Part shown: piece after piece, positions 54,715 to 64,000 of the stretch
Numbering within the stretch: position 1 is the stretch's first letter
Layout of the letters: the number at the start of each line of letters is the position of its first letter
Source of the DNA: Planctomycetota bacterium
GTDB taxonomy: Bacteria > Planctomycetota > Phycisphaerae > UBA1845 > UTPLA1
Length of the DNA: 64,000 bases
Direction of reading: 5' to 3'
Assembly: GCA_016712275.1 (NCBI GenBank)
Contig: JADJRI010000007.1
Coordinates: 79,696-143,695, forward strand
The notes under the pieces: model-generated
Told to the model about the DNA's origin: nothing
What the model saw: only the letters and a program-made list of their open reading frames with translations
Database searches by the model: none
Position numbers and translations under genes: made by a program

Positions 54715-56868
54715 CTATGTAAGGTCGATGGCCCGGCCGCTCTCCGCCGATTCCACTGCGGCGATGGTCGCTCGCGTCACGTTTTCAATTTCTTCAATCG
54801 GCATCACCGGCGATCCGCCCTTTGCGACGGCCTCCGTCAACCGCCGAAATTGCTCGGCATGCCCTTTGTCCTGCCGCCACAGCTTTAGTTTGGTAAAGCC
54901 CTTCCAGCCGTAACCATAAAGCACGCGGAAATTGTCGAGCCGAAGCACTTTGCCATCGCAAAAGACCTCGACCGTCTCCTTGGGATAGCTGCGATGACCA
55001 TTGCCGAAGTAATGTAGCGTGCCGATCGACCCATCCTCGAACGACAGCGTGATTGTCATTTTGTCGTCGCGCACGGCAAGGCCGGGGCTGGCACCCACTT
55101 TGGTCGCGACGACGCGCACGATCGGCCTGCCGACTATGTGCATCATCATGTCAATCCAATGACATCCCTCGCCCAGAATCCTGCCGCCGCCGACCGACGC
55201 ATCCTGGGTCCACGATTCGGGCGGCGTTACGCCGGCGTTGATCACCGTACTGATGGTCATCGGCTCGCTTCGGCTGGCAAGCAGCATTCGCATTTTCTCG
55301 GCGTGCGGCGAAAAGCGACGATTGAATCCGACAAGAAGCTGAAGTCCCTTCGCCGCGTTGTAAGCCTCTCGAACCGCAGCAAGCTGTTCCAATGTAAGGC
55401 ACAGCGGCTTCTCCACCATCACATGCTTGCCGGCCGCCAGAAACTCGGTCGCCATCTTTGCATGCATGTCATGCCGAGTCAGAATCATCGCCAGATTCAC
55501 GGCCGGATCATCAATAATCGCCTTGTAATCCGTCGTCGCCTGCTCGAAGCCGAATTTCCGTGCGATGTGCGTGCAACTAATTCCCCCGGCGCTCTCCACA
55601 GATCGCAAGCGTACTGGCAAGCCCTTCAGCGCCAGCAGCATCGTCATCTTTGCAAAATTGCCCGCGCCAATCAGCCCGATCACCGCGCTCCCCGCACCGA
55701 CGGCCGTCGATTGGCCCGACTTCGCATGTGCAACAGTCCGAAGCAATGGCAGCGGCTCGCGTGGATAATCCAAAATAATTCCCAGCGCGTCACGATCGTT
55801 CACGAGTGCCGAATACGCCTCGACGGCCTGAGCATGCGGCAAGCGGCGCGTGATCATCGGTGAAACGTCGAATCGCCCCGTCGCCATCATGTCGATGACA
55901 GCCTCGAAATTCCGCTGCTCGGTCCATCGCACGAATCCGACAGGGTAGTCCTGTCCTCTATCCTCATAATTTGGATCGTGCCGCCCCGGCCCATACGAGC
56001 AGGACACTGTGAACGACAGCTCCTTCTTGTAAAAATCCGTCCGCGCCAGCTCCAATCCCACGACGCCGACAAGCACAATCCGTCCGCGCTGCCTGCACAT
56101 TTGCGCCGCCTGATGCACGAGATCGTTGCTCTTTGATGATGCCGCAATGATGACACCATCTGCACCCCGTCCTCGCGAAAACGCCTTCGCCGCCGCCACC
56201 GGATCGGCTCCCGCCGGCAATTCAACCACTTCGGCGCCGAACCGCCGCGCCATTTCCAATCGATTCGCATCCATGTCGATGCCAAGAACGCGACACCCTT
56301 GTGCCTGCAGCAGCTGCACCGTCAGCAGCCCGATCACGCCAAGGCCGACCACGACGATCGACTCTCCCAATGTCGGCTCCATCAATCGAATGCCCTGCAA
56401 CCCGATCGCCCCCAGCACGACAAACGGAGCCTGTTCATCCGGCACTTCATCCGGCAATTTTGCGCACAAGTTCTTTGCGACGCAAACACACTCCGCGTGA
56501 TAGCCATTGCTCACCACGCGATCGCCGACGGCAAACTCCGTCACACCCGCGCCGACGTCAATCACCACTCCGGCGTTGCACATCCCCATCCATTGCGGCT
56601 CATCCAGTTTCGCGAACACGGCTTCCATCGTGGGGATCAACCCGTCCGTTTTCACCTTGTCCAGCACCTGCCGAACGCGTTCCGGTTGCGACCGCGCCTT
56701 GGCGATCAAACTGCCCTTTGCAAATTCGACCAGCATTCGCTCGGTTCCGGGCGATATCAGCGTGGCCCGCGTCTGGATGAGCAAGTGCCCCGGGCGCACG
56801 AGCGGACACGGAACCTCCGCCAGTTCAACGACGCCCGTCTTCAAATTCTGCAGCACTTGCTTCATCAC
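54715..56868 (-). CDS. Two-domain oxidoreductase: MDR + Gfo/Idh/MocA
   Basis: A 717-residue bi-domain protein. Residues 1-370 are a medium-chain dehydrogenase (VVVGLGVIGLLTVQLLQAQG as NAD site) whose usual zinc Cys motif is replaced by TLISPGTERMLV. Residues about 395-717 are Gfo/Idh/MocA-like (GLIGAGNFAKMTML, then VMVEKPLCLTLEQL and GEGCHWIDMMMHIVG, the EKP and H of the active site). Such fused enzymes occur in polysaccharide loci, but the reaction is not settled. It probably oxidises or reduces a nucleotide sugar or a sugar-linked group. Confidence 0.88.
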   Translation of the reverse strand: MMKQVLQNLKTGVVELAEVPCPLVRPGHLLIQTRATLISPGTERMLVEFAKGSLIAKARSQPERVRQVLDKVKTDGLIPTMEAVFAKLDEPQWMGMCNAGVVIDVGAGVTEFAVGDRVVSNGYHAECVCVAKNLCAKLPDEVPDEQAPFVVLGAIGLQGIRLMEPTLGESIVVVGLGVIGLLTVQLLQAQGCRVLGIDMDANRLEMARRFGAEVVELPAGADPVAAAKAFSRGRGADGVIIAASSKSNDLVHQAAQMCRQRGRIVLVGVVGLELARTDFYKKELSFTVSCSYGPGRHDPNYEDRGQDYPVGFVRWTEQRNFEAVIDMMATGRFDVSPMITRRLPHAQAVEAYSALVNDRDALGIILDYPREPLPLLRTVAHAKSGQSTAVGAGSAVIGLIGAGNFAKMTMLLALKGLPVRLRSVESAGGISCTHIARKFGFEQATTDYKAIIDDPAVNLAMILTRHDMHAKMATEFLAAGKHVMVEKPLCLTLEQLAAVREAYNAAKGLQLLVGFNRRFSPHAEKMRMLLASRSEPMTISTVINAGVTPPESWTQDASVGGGRILGEGCHWIDMMMHIVGRPIVRVVATKVGASPGLAVRDDKMTITLSFEDGSIGTLHYFGNGHRSYPKETVEVFCDGKVLRLDNFRVLYGYGWKGFTKLKLWRQDKGHAEQFRRLTEAVAKGGSPVMPIEEIENVTRATIAAVESAESGRAIDLT

Positions 56869-56885
56869 GACTTTCCATGAGCCGA

Positions 56886-58025
56886 TTATTTCGCCATCAA
56901 GCGCTCATAAATTCCGAGCATCGTTTGCGACTCGACGCCCCAATTAAAGCGCTCTCGCACTGCGCGTTGCCCGCGCTTCCCCATCGCTTCGCTTTCGGCC
57001 GGATCGCGCAGCAACTTGGTAATGGCCGCTGCGACCGACGACGGATCCCGCGGATCGGCCTGAATGCCGCACCCTTCGCCCTCGACAAAGGTGCGCCAAT
57101 GCTCGAAATTCGACGCAATCAGCGGCAGGCCGGCCGCCATATATTCGAACAATTTCGCCGGCTGCGCCTCAGTGTGATTCGGCACCGGATGAAACAGAAC
57201 CAACCCCGCCCGCGACCGGCCGAATTCTCTCAGTATTTCGTCGCGCGACCGCCAGCCGAGAAACTCCACGCGATCCCAACCCGGCATCGCCCGAACTTCC
57301 TGTTCCAACGACGCCGGCACAAACTTCCCTGCTAGAATCAACTTCGCATCCAAATCCGCCGGCACCAGCGACATCGCACGCACAATCTCGCAGATCCCCC
57401 GCTGCCGGCTGATCTCGCCGACATAGATTACATTCGGCAGACGCTGCGACACCGGCGTGGCATGTTCATGCATCACCTCGTCCATGATCGGGAAATTCTG
57501 CACGACGGCGGCCTTCTTCTTCGGAAAACGCCGCGCGATGGCGGGTGTGGCCGCGATTGGGTTGTCGAACGCCCACATGCCCAGAAGTTCCCAGAATTCG
57601 CACAGCCATGCGGCTGGATATCGAACCGGTTTCGGAATGTAGGTCTTATTGTAAACGCTGCGCGGCGTGTCCTCGTGCGCATCGTATATCACCCGTTTTC
57701 CCGATAACTTCATCAGTAGTGCTGCGGGAATCAACTCGGGATCGTGGAAATGATAGACCTTGCCGTTCTCCTTCATGGACCGCCGAAAAACGCGCCATGT
57801 GCTTCCGATCATGCGATCGAGTCGCCCCTTCGGCTTCCGCACGGCGCACAACCTGACTCCATGAACCGTTTCATCCCGGTCATGCGGCACGACATAAGCA
57901 ATATCGTATCCCGCGGCCGCCAGCGTGCGACACTCCCGATGAAACACGCGAATGTCGTTCGGCGGATGCACCGTCGAAAACTGCACGACGCGGCCCTTGG
58001 TCACTGCGCCGCTAGATACCGCCAT
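56886..58025 (-). CDS. Family 4 glycosyltransferase
   Basis: A 379-residue GT-B enzyme from the ATG at 58025, which leaves only a 14-base overlap with the wecB stop. It has FSTVHPPNDIRVFHRECRTL near the start, YHFHDPELIPAALL and YDAHEDTPRSVY in the N-terminal half, and HTEAQPAKLFEYMAAGLPLI (E-x7-E type donor motif) in the C-terminal half. The gene is within the minus-strand operon 61907-51812. Donor sugar unknown; UDP-ManNAc from the adjacent wecB is one possibility. Confidence 0.88.
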   Translation of the reverse strand: MAVSSGAVTKGRVVQFSTVHPPNDIRVFHRECRTLAAAGYDIAYVVPHDRDETVHGVRLCAVRKPKGRLDRMIGSTWRVFRRSMKENGKVYHFHDPELIPAALLMKLSGKRVIYDAHEDTPRSVYNKTYIPKPVRYPAAWLCEFWELLGMWAFDNPIAATPAIARRFPKKKAAVVQNFPIMDEVMHEHATPVSQRLPNVIYVGEISRQRGICEIVRAMSLVPADLDAKLILAGKFVPASLEQEVRAMPGWDRVEFLGWRSRDEILREFGRSRAGLVLFHPVPNHTEAQPAKLFEYMAAGLPLIASNFEHWRTFVEGEGCGIQADPRDPSSVAAAITKLLRDPAESEAMGKRGQRAVRERFNWGVESQTMLGIYERLMAK

Positions 58026-59159
58026 AGTTTCGCCTGAGGGCGCGGTGCTCATCCGTGCCCCCGCCCGCCGCCAGCAGCTTGACTATCTTCCCGCCTGCGT
58101 CGCCATTGCCATAGAGTGGTGCCGCGCCCTTGGCAGGTTTCCACGCCATCGCCCACGCCATTGCATCGACGATCTTTCGAGTATCCGCGCCGACCAGTTG
58201 ATTCGCACCCGCTTCCACCAGCTCAACCCATTCCGTTTCTTCTCGCATCGTCACGCACGGTTTATCGAAGAAATAGGCCTCTTTCTGCATCCCGCCCGAA
58301 TCCGTCAAAATCCCCGTGCGTTCTTTTCCAAAATGAGCACATCCAGATATGAAACCGGATCGAGAATCCTCACATGCGGCACCATCGCGATCGACCGCCC
58401 CTGCATCACTTTCTGTGTCCGCGGATGCAGCGGCAGAATCACAGGGAGCGGCGACTTCGCAAAAGCCGCGAAAATCGCCTCCAGCCGCCCCGCCTCATCC
58501 GTATTCTCCGCCCTATGCAACGTCGCCAGAAAATACCCGTTCGATTCCAGCTTGAGCGTCTCCAGAATTCGGCTCTGCTTCGACGCCAACTCGGAATTGA
58601 ACAACACCGAGTCATACATCACATCGCCGACATTGTGCACGCCGCGCGTCACTCCCTCGCGCGCCAGGTTTTTCACAGCCGTATCGGTCGGACACATCAG
58701 CACATCACTGATACTGTCCGCCACAATCCGGTTGATCTCCTCCGGCATTTTACGATTGAAACTCCGCAGCCCCGCCTCAACATGCGCCACCGGAATATGC
58801 AGCTTCACCGCCGCAACCGCCCCTGCAAGCGTGCTGTTCGTGTCGCCGTAAACCAAAACCCAATCGGGCCGATCACTCAGAAGCACTTGTTCGATTTTGT
58901 CCAACATGGCGCCGGTCTGCCGGCCGTGCGAACCCGAGCCGACGCCGAGATGATGTCCCGGCGCGGGAATCTTTAGCTCGTCGAAGAACACCTGTGACAT
59001 GTTGGCGTCATAGTGCTGCCCCGTATGAATGATCGTCTCGTCGACGGGCGTGCCGGGATTTTCAGCATTGTGACGCGCAATTGCCCGGCTCACAGCCGCA
59101 GCCTTTACGAATTGCGGTCTCGCACCGACAATCGTGATCAGCTTAATCGCTTTCGACAT
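58012..59159 (-). CDS. wecB: UDP-N-acetylglucosamine 2-epimerase, frameshifted
   Basis: About 382 residues joined. From the ATG at 59159: IKLITIVGARPQFVKAAAV, HTGQHYDANMSQVFFDEL, VYGDTNSTLAGAVAA, HVEAGLRSFNRKMPEE and NR, and ATLHRAENTD, all diagnostic of WecB. The frame changes near 58310, and ILTDSGGMQKEAYF, then a VTMREETEWVE block (C-terminal signature), follow. It interconverts UDP-GlcNAc and UDP-ManNAc for the polymer. It overlaps both neighbours slightly, consistent with a tight operon. Confidence 0.94.
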
Positions 59160-60405
59160 CTCTACCCTTGTTCCCCCTGGAGCGCGCCATTCTGGCCTTG
59201 CCTTGGGCGATCGCCTCTTCGGCAAATCGCAGTATTCCACCAGCGTTCTTCACCGTGTCGAAATGCGAATAGGCGATATCCCGACCGGTCTGGCCCATTC
59301 TCGCGGCTTCGTTCGGATTCGCCAATAGTCGAGCAATCGCATTGGCGAGCGCAGTCACATCGCGAGGCGGAACCAAAACGCCGCACGAACCGTGATGCAT
59401 AACGTCCGGTATTCCCCCCACGCTTGTGGCAACGACCGGCAGTTCCGCAGCCATTGCTTCGACCACGCTCTTCGGCAGCCCCTCACCAAATGAAGGTAAA
59501 CAAAATACGTCGCACGCCAGCAATATGTGCGGCACATCGCTAAAAGCCTGTCGCCCCAGCAAGTGCAGACGATCGTTCCATCCATTTTCAGCGGCGACCG
59601 TCCGGATAACACCGGCCATCGGGCCTGAGCCGACACACACCAAATCGGCATCCTTGTACTGCGAGTAAACTTGAGAAAATGCTTCCGCAAGGATTTGAAC
59701 CCCCTTGCTCTCGTTCAACGCCCCTACGAAGACAATGAGCTTTCTGTCGACCGGTAGTCCGTGCCTCTGTCGGAGCTCTTGGCGGGAGGGTGCGTTTTCG
59801 TATCGCGTCAGGTCGATGCCCCTGCTGAAAACTCGAATCGGTGCCGTTTGGGATGACAGCTTTCGCAGGTCCGCGAGTGCGCCTTCGCCCTCCACAAGAA
59901 TAAGGTCCGCTTCGCGCAGAACGCGAACTGTCTCATTCATGGCTCGTTCGCTTTCGTGCGGATAGGTATGTGCATCGCTCCCAATGCTCGAGAGCATGAC
60001 CGGAATTCCCAGCTCTTTTCCCAATCGAACCGCTACGACGCCGTCGGGCATCAGTTCGCAGCCATAAATCAGATCGAAGGGTTGCATCGCATGACGCTTG
60101 CGAACGCGGCGCGCAATCGGGCCGTATCGCCACTTTGCCTCAATCGCCCTCCAACGGCGACCCGGCAGTCTCCAATATCGCGGACACATCACATTCAATC
60201 CATCGAGCTCATATTCAATGGGCACAGGTCGACCACTTTTTCGACGCCAATCCCGCGAGAGAAGGCGATACAGGCGCATCTGCGGCCGGATTACTTCGAT
60301 TGAATGTCCCTGTTTGGCCAGGGCGCGAAAGCTGACATGCCGGGCTTGACCGGCATAGTCTTCGTTGGAGAGCGGATACAGTGTGGCGATCGCAAGAATT
60401 CGCAT
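59143..60405 (-). CDS. Family 4 glycosyltransferase
   Basis: A 420-residue GT-B enzyme from the ATG at 60405 (MRILAIATLYPLSNED). Motifs include YEFDLIYGCEL-like FDLIYGCELMPDGVVAV, SRGIDLTRYENAPS, LIVFVGALNESKGVQIL, and SFGEGLPKSVVEAMAAELPV with the E-x7-E donor motif. It belongs to the Wzy-GT4-wecB operon. The basic tail (GKARMARSRGNKGRD) overlaps the wecB start by 17 bases. Confidence 0.9.
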   Translation of the reverse strand: MRILAIATLYPLSNEDYAGQARHVSFRALAKQGHSIEVIRPQMRLYRLLSRDWRRKSGRPVPIEYELDGLNVMCPRYWRLPGRRWRAIEAKWRYGPIARRVRKRHAMQPFDLIYGCELMPDGVVAVRLGKELGIPVMLSSIGSDAHTYPHESERAMNETVRVLREADLILVEGEGALADLRKLSSQTAPIRVFSRGIDLTRYENAPSRQELRQRHGLPVDRKLIVFVGALNESKGVQILAEAFSQVYSQYKDADLVCVGSGPMAGVIRTVAAENGWNDRLHLLGRQAFSDVPHILLACDVFCLPSFGEGLPKSVVEAMAAELPVVATSVGGIPDVMHHGSCGVLVPPRDVTALANAIARLLANPNEAARMGQTGRDIAYSHFDTVKNAGGILRFAEEAIAQGKARMARSRGNKGRDVESD

Positions 60406-60442
60406 GGGGTACCGATTGCCCATTGACGCCGGCGACGGCGCC

Positions 60443-61907
60443 TTACCCATAAGACGGGCTGGATGAATGTGGATTTCGCCAAGTATTCAGCATGGGCTCG
60501 GGCATCATTTGATGGGAATAAGACGCGAGCTGCAACTGCACATTGTCGTCGGCAAGCTGTCGGGAACGGTAGGCAATGGCGGCCGCGAGAATAGTGAAGA
60601 ACCACGTTGATTTTGTCACAAATAGCGGATGTGCCATGCCGGTGACCAGAAAATAAACGGCAAACGATCGCAAGAGCCATTTTTCAGCGGGCGATCGCGT
60701 CAACATCGCACCATAAATCAACTTCCAGTAATAGAAAAGATAGAGACCCATGGCAATGAGACCGAGTTCAGCCGCGATCAGCATCACATCGTTATGAATT
60801 GCATGCTTTTCCCCCGTCGCAAAAGTGTAAGATTTGTATCCGGTGCCCAGCAGCGGACGTTTGGCAATATTTGCCAATCCACGCTGCATCAGGCCGAGTC
60901 GATTTCCGATGGACTTTTCCCGAGCTCGCGCGTCAAAAATGCGGTGAATCGCGTCTGTCTTGGCGAAGCGACTCGTTAACACAAATTGGGTCCCAACCGC
61001 AATAAAAGCACCCGCAACCAGGAAGCCAATGAGCATGCCCCGGGAACGTACCATGTTGTAAAATGTCGCAACCGTCACGACCATGACGGCGGCGACGCCG
61101 GCAAGCGTGCTTCGCGCGCCGGTGAGCAGCATCATGATCGGAAACAAAAAACCACACGCTGCCCAAATCAATCGAAATGACTTTGCCGGGTCGCATGAAC
61201 AGGTAAATGGACACGATAAAACCGGCGGCGAGAAAGGTCGCAAAGTCATTGGGGTTGATGTCCTGCTCGAGAGTCAAGCGAGGATCGACACCACTCGCCC
61301 TAGCGATCTTGGCCAGCCCGCCCGTCAAATAAAGCCTCATAACCACGAGCATCATTCCAACGGCATAGCATCGCATCGGCCAAATGAAATTGCCGCCGTA
61401 GGCCACCGCATTCCAGACCGCCAGCGACCAGATGCACAATTGGAAAATCGTCAAGGATCCGATGAATGAATACTGGTGATGGGTTGACCATAACGCAGAA
61501 ATGCTGGCCCAAATTGACAACAGCACCATGGGCATCAACGGCGAGCCACGCATGAAGAGCCCGCGGCCCAGAAATTTGCAATGAAAGAGAATTCCGAGAG
61601 CCGCCAGCCCTCCAACGACTCGATCCGCTGTCAAAAACCCCTGAAAATTAACCGAGCCGCTCAGAGGCAGAACCATGGCAATGCAGCACATGGCAAAAGT
61701 CGGGCTGGCCATGACGCCGACGGCTGTCGGAACTGCCATAATGATAATTCCCAATACCACCAGTTTGAGAAAAATCGCACAGGCCATCCCCGCTGCACAC
61801 AATAAGAGCCAGGCGCCGATGAATAGAACCCAACCGCCAGACGGTGGGCGGAGCTCTGCTTCGGCCGGATCAATATCCAAACCTATTTCATGCGGGACAG
61901 CGTACAA
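60443..61907 (-). CDS. O-antigen ligase/Wzy-like polymerase, frameshifted
   Basis: About 488 residues joined, with ten or more hydrophobic segments (such as WVLFIGAWLLLCAAGMACAI). The frame changes near 61185, where PGKVISIDLG gives way to SFRLIWAACGFLFPIMML. The Wzy_C/RfaL-type loop is LLTGARSTLAGVAA followed by GLMQRGLANIAKRPLLGTGY and the HAIHNDVMLIAAELG block with its conserved His. It likely polymerises repeat units or ligates the polymer. First gene of the minus-strand operon, divergent from the asparagine synthase-like gene. Confidence 0.85.
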
Positions 61908-62184
61908 AAGAGCCCTTCGGGAAAAAGTGCCAATTCGCCCCCGAGGCGTTCGAACCAGGGAGCTTTATTTGCATTATATACCTTAGCACTCTTATCGGCG
62001 TGGTTCGCCCTTGTGGTCTTGCCGATCGTTAGAGGTCAGTTGACTTGAACGGTCGGGCGTCGGTAAGGTGGCCGCACTTCACCTTTGCGTCGATTTCAGA
62101 GGATTTCTTGGGACTTGAGGGCAGTTTTTGCCGTTGATGCTGCAAATGCGTCCAACCAGAACATCGGGGGGATAACGTCAGTCG

Positions 62185-64000
62185 ATGTGCGGAATATGTG
62201 GCATTTTTAGTCGTAATGGCGAGTCCGTCAGCCCGACCACCCTCACAGAAATGCGCGATCAAATGCTCGTTCGCGGGCCGGATGCGGAGGGCAGCTACAT
62301 TGCGCCTCACATCGCCCTCGGCCACCGCAGACTTGCCATTATCGATTTGTCCCCGGCCGGTATCAACCCGATGTCGAACGAGGACGGCACGGTGCAAATC
62401 GTACTCAACGGGGAAATCTATAATTTTCAAGAATTGCGGCCCGAGTTGGAAGCGGCGGGTCATACCTTTTTCGCTCTCAAGGCGACACCGAAGTTGTCCT
62501 TCACGGATACGAACAATGGGGGCCGACAGAGCTGCTCAAACGCATCAAGGGAATGTTTGCGTTTGCGATTTGGGATGGTGGGCGGCGTGAGCTTTTCATG
62601 GCGCGCGACCGCGTTGGCAAGAAGCCGCTTTACTTTCTAGACGACGGTCGAACGGTCCTGTTTGCAAGCGACATCAAGAGCATTTGGTCGATTCGCAGCT
62701 CTGAACTAACCAACGATCCCTGGGCTTTGGATGAGTTCCTATTTAATTACTACATTCAGCAGGATCGATCGATTTACCAGCAAGTCGGGAAATTGCAGCC
62801 CGCTGAGTATGCCATTTTTCGATTGGATGCCGGGAACACCACGCGCAAAAAATATTGGTCGTTATCCTACGCAAACAAGAGCATTAGATCCGAGTCTGAA
62901 TGGCTCGACGGATTGGAGCACCACCTTCGCCAGGCCGTCAAACGCCGGCTGATTGCCGATGTTCCGATCGGCGCATTTCTAAGCGGCGGTGTCGACTCGA
63001 GCACGATTGCCGCACTGATGGCACAGGAAAGCGGACGGCAAATCTCGACGTTTACGATCGGCTTCGAGCGAATCGAGCAATATGACGAACGCGGCCATGC
63101 CAAACGCGTAGCGGATCACATCAAATCTCGTCACCAGGAGATCGTGCTCGAACCCAATGTATGGGCTATATTGCCGCACCTTGTCTGGCAATACGGCGAG
63201 CCATTCGGCGATGCCTCGGCCGTGCCGACCTATTTTGTTTCCAAAGCTGCGCGCCAGTTTGTAACCGTTGTTCTGACCGGCGACGGCGGGGACGAAACTC
63301 TCGCCGGTTACGACCGTCACTTGTCGGCCGACCGCGAACGTCGCCTGGGAGCGATTCCGTCCTTTATTCGCCGCGGATTGTTGCTTCCGGCGTGCCTTGT
63401 CAAGCTGCGCGCCCGACCAAGTCACCCTTGATCGAGCGGCGCTCTTTGCGGAACACGCCGCGGGGCGATTGGATTTGGCAGTTCAACGATCAAGTGTCTG
63501 GCGTGGCCATTGGCGAACGCAATTATGGAGTCAGGAGTGGTTGCGGAAAATCGGCGACTGGCATCCCGCCCATCCCCAAATGAGCGCTCTGCAATTATGC
63601 GATGGTCCGACGGCGCTGGATCGCCGGCTGCAAATGGACATGGTAACCACCCTGCCAAGCGATTACCTGACCAAGGTCGATGTTGCAACCATGGCGGTGT
63701 CGCTCGAAGCCCGATGCCCATTCCTTGATTCCGACTTCATCGAATATGCGGCCACGATTCCCGCCGCGATGCTCCTGAAGAACAATGAGCTAAAGCGTCT
63801 CGGCAAACAGCTCGCCTGCCGACATGTGCCGCGCGAGTCCATTTATCGCAAGAAATGGGGTTTCGGATTACCAATCGGACATTGGATGAAAGATGAGTGG
63901 CACGATCGGGTTAAGCGCCTTCTGACCACTGGTCCGGCGACGAAACGCGGACTGTTTAACATCAGATACATCGAACAAATCCTTGCCGAGCATCGTTCTG
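62185..64000 (+). CDS. Asparagine synthase-like amidotransferase, frameshifted, 3' truncated by window end
   Basis: Starts at 62185 (MCGICGIFSRNGESV) behind a GGGGGGAT purine run, with the catalytic N-terminal Cys of class II glutamine amidotransferases. Frame changes lie near 62475 and near 63400. The synthetase half has GAFLSGGVDSSTIAALMA (PP-loop) and VVLTGDGGDETLAGYDRH, then SLEARCPFLDSDFIEYA and YRKKWGFGLPIGHW. Genes of this family are standard parts of exosortase-associated exopolysaccharide loci, where they probably amidate a sugar acid rather than make free asparagine. It is divergent from the Wzy-like gene and continues beyond the window. Confidence 0.9.

Noticed and set aside
1..64000. 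tRNA, rRNA, CRISPR array, transposase or integrase genes
   Set aside because: Looked for by eye (T-loop text, repeated spacers, DDE/tyrosine recombinase motifs) and not seen; a covariance search would be needed to exclude tRNAs fully.

Overview
The window looks like a chromosomal segment from a Planctomycetota-type bacterium, probably near Phycisphaerae or an uncultured relative. This rests on gene content only. It has a PEP-CTERM sorting tail (about 45966-46043), two large secreted proteins ending in Asp-rich dockerin-like repeats (27227-29311 and 49268-51799), DCDDGDxCT-type Cys repeats, and a carbamoyltransferase/SxtJ/DUF5989 cassette. No rRNA, tRNA, CRISPR array, transposase or phage gene was recognised.

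The dominant theme is synthesis and decoration of an extracellular polysaccharide or glycolipid. Block 1 (138-14103) holds an MBOAT O-acyltransferase with an SGNH partner, a CapK-like adenylate-forming enzyme, a YdcF-like protein, an exosortase-system type polysaccharide deacetylase, a formyltransferase, a hexapeptide acyltransferase, a VOC protein, an FkbH-like HAD protein, an acyl carrier protein and a polytopic membrane protein. Block 2 (14558-23478) makes and transfers nucleotide sugars: GDP-fucose synthase, GDP-mannose 4,6-dehydratase, two other epimerases, two methyltransferases, two GT2 enzymes and a second SGNH protein. Block 3 (23811-26445) is the NodU-type carbamoyltransferase with two small membrane proteins, closed by a clear terminator. 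Block 4 (51812-64000) is a minus-strand operon with a Wzy/ligase-like protein, two GT4 enzymes, UDP-GlcNAc 2-epimerase and a two-domain MDR-Gfo/Idh/MocA oxidoreductase, next to a divergent asparagine synthase-like amidotransferase that runs off the window.

Between these lie housekeeping and other genes: a stand-alone Clp N-domain protein, pterin-4a-carbinolamine dehydratase, a glycogen-synthase-like glycosyltransferase, a cobalamin-domain protein, a KefB-like antiporter, an MDR dehydrogenase/PgeF/QueC-like trio, argS, rsfS, a membrane pyrophosphatase, a FlgT/LPP20-like secreted protein, a PEP-CTERM protein and a one-chain molybdenum hydroxylase.

An important caveat: about seventeen otherwise well conserved genes carry one to three frameshifts (for example argS, hppA, galE, fkbH, wecB, asnB, rsfS), several at short homopolymers. 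Housekeeping genes such as argS, rsfS and hppA are hit equally. Uncorrected sequencing indels are therefore much more likely than pseudogenisation. I annotate such genes as single CDS spans and state where the frame changes; those spans are not uninterrupted reading frames.
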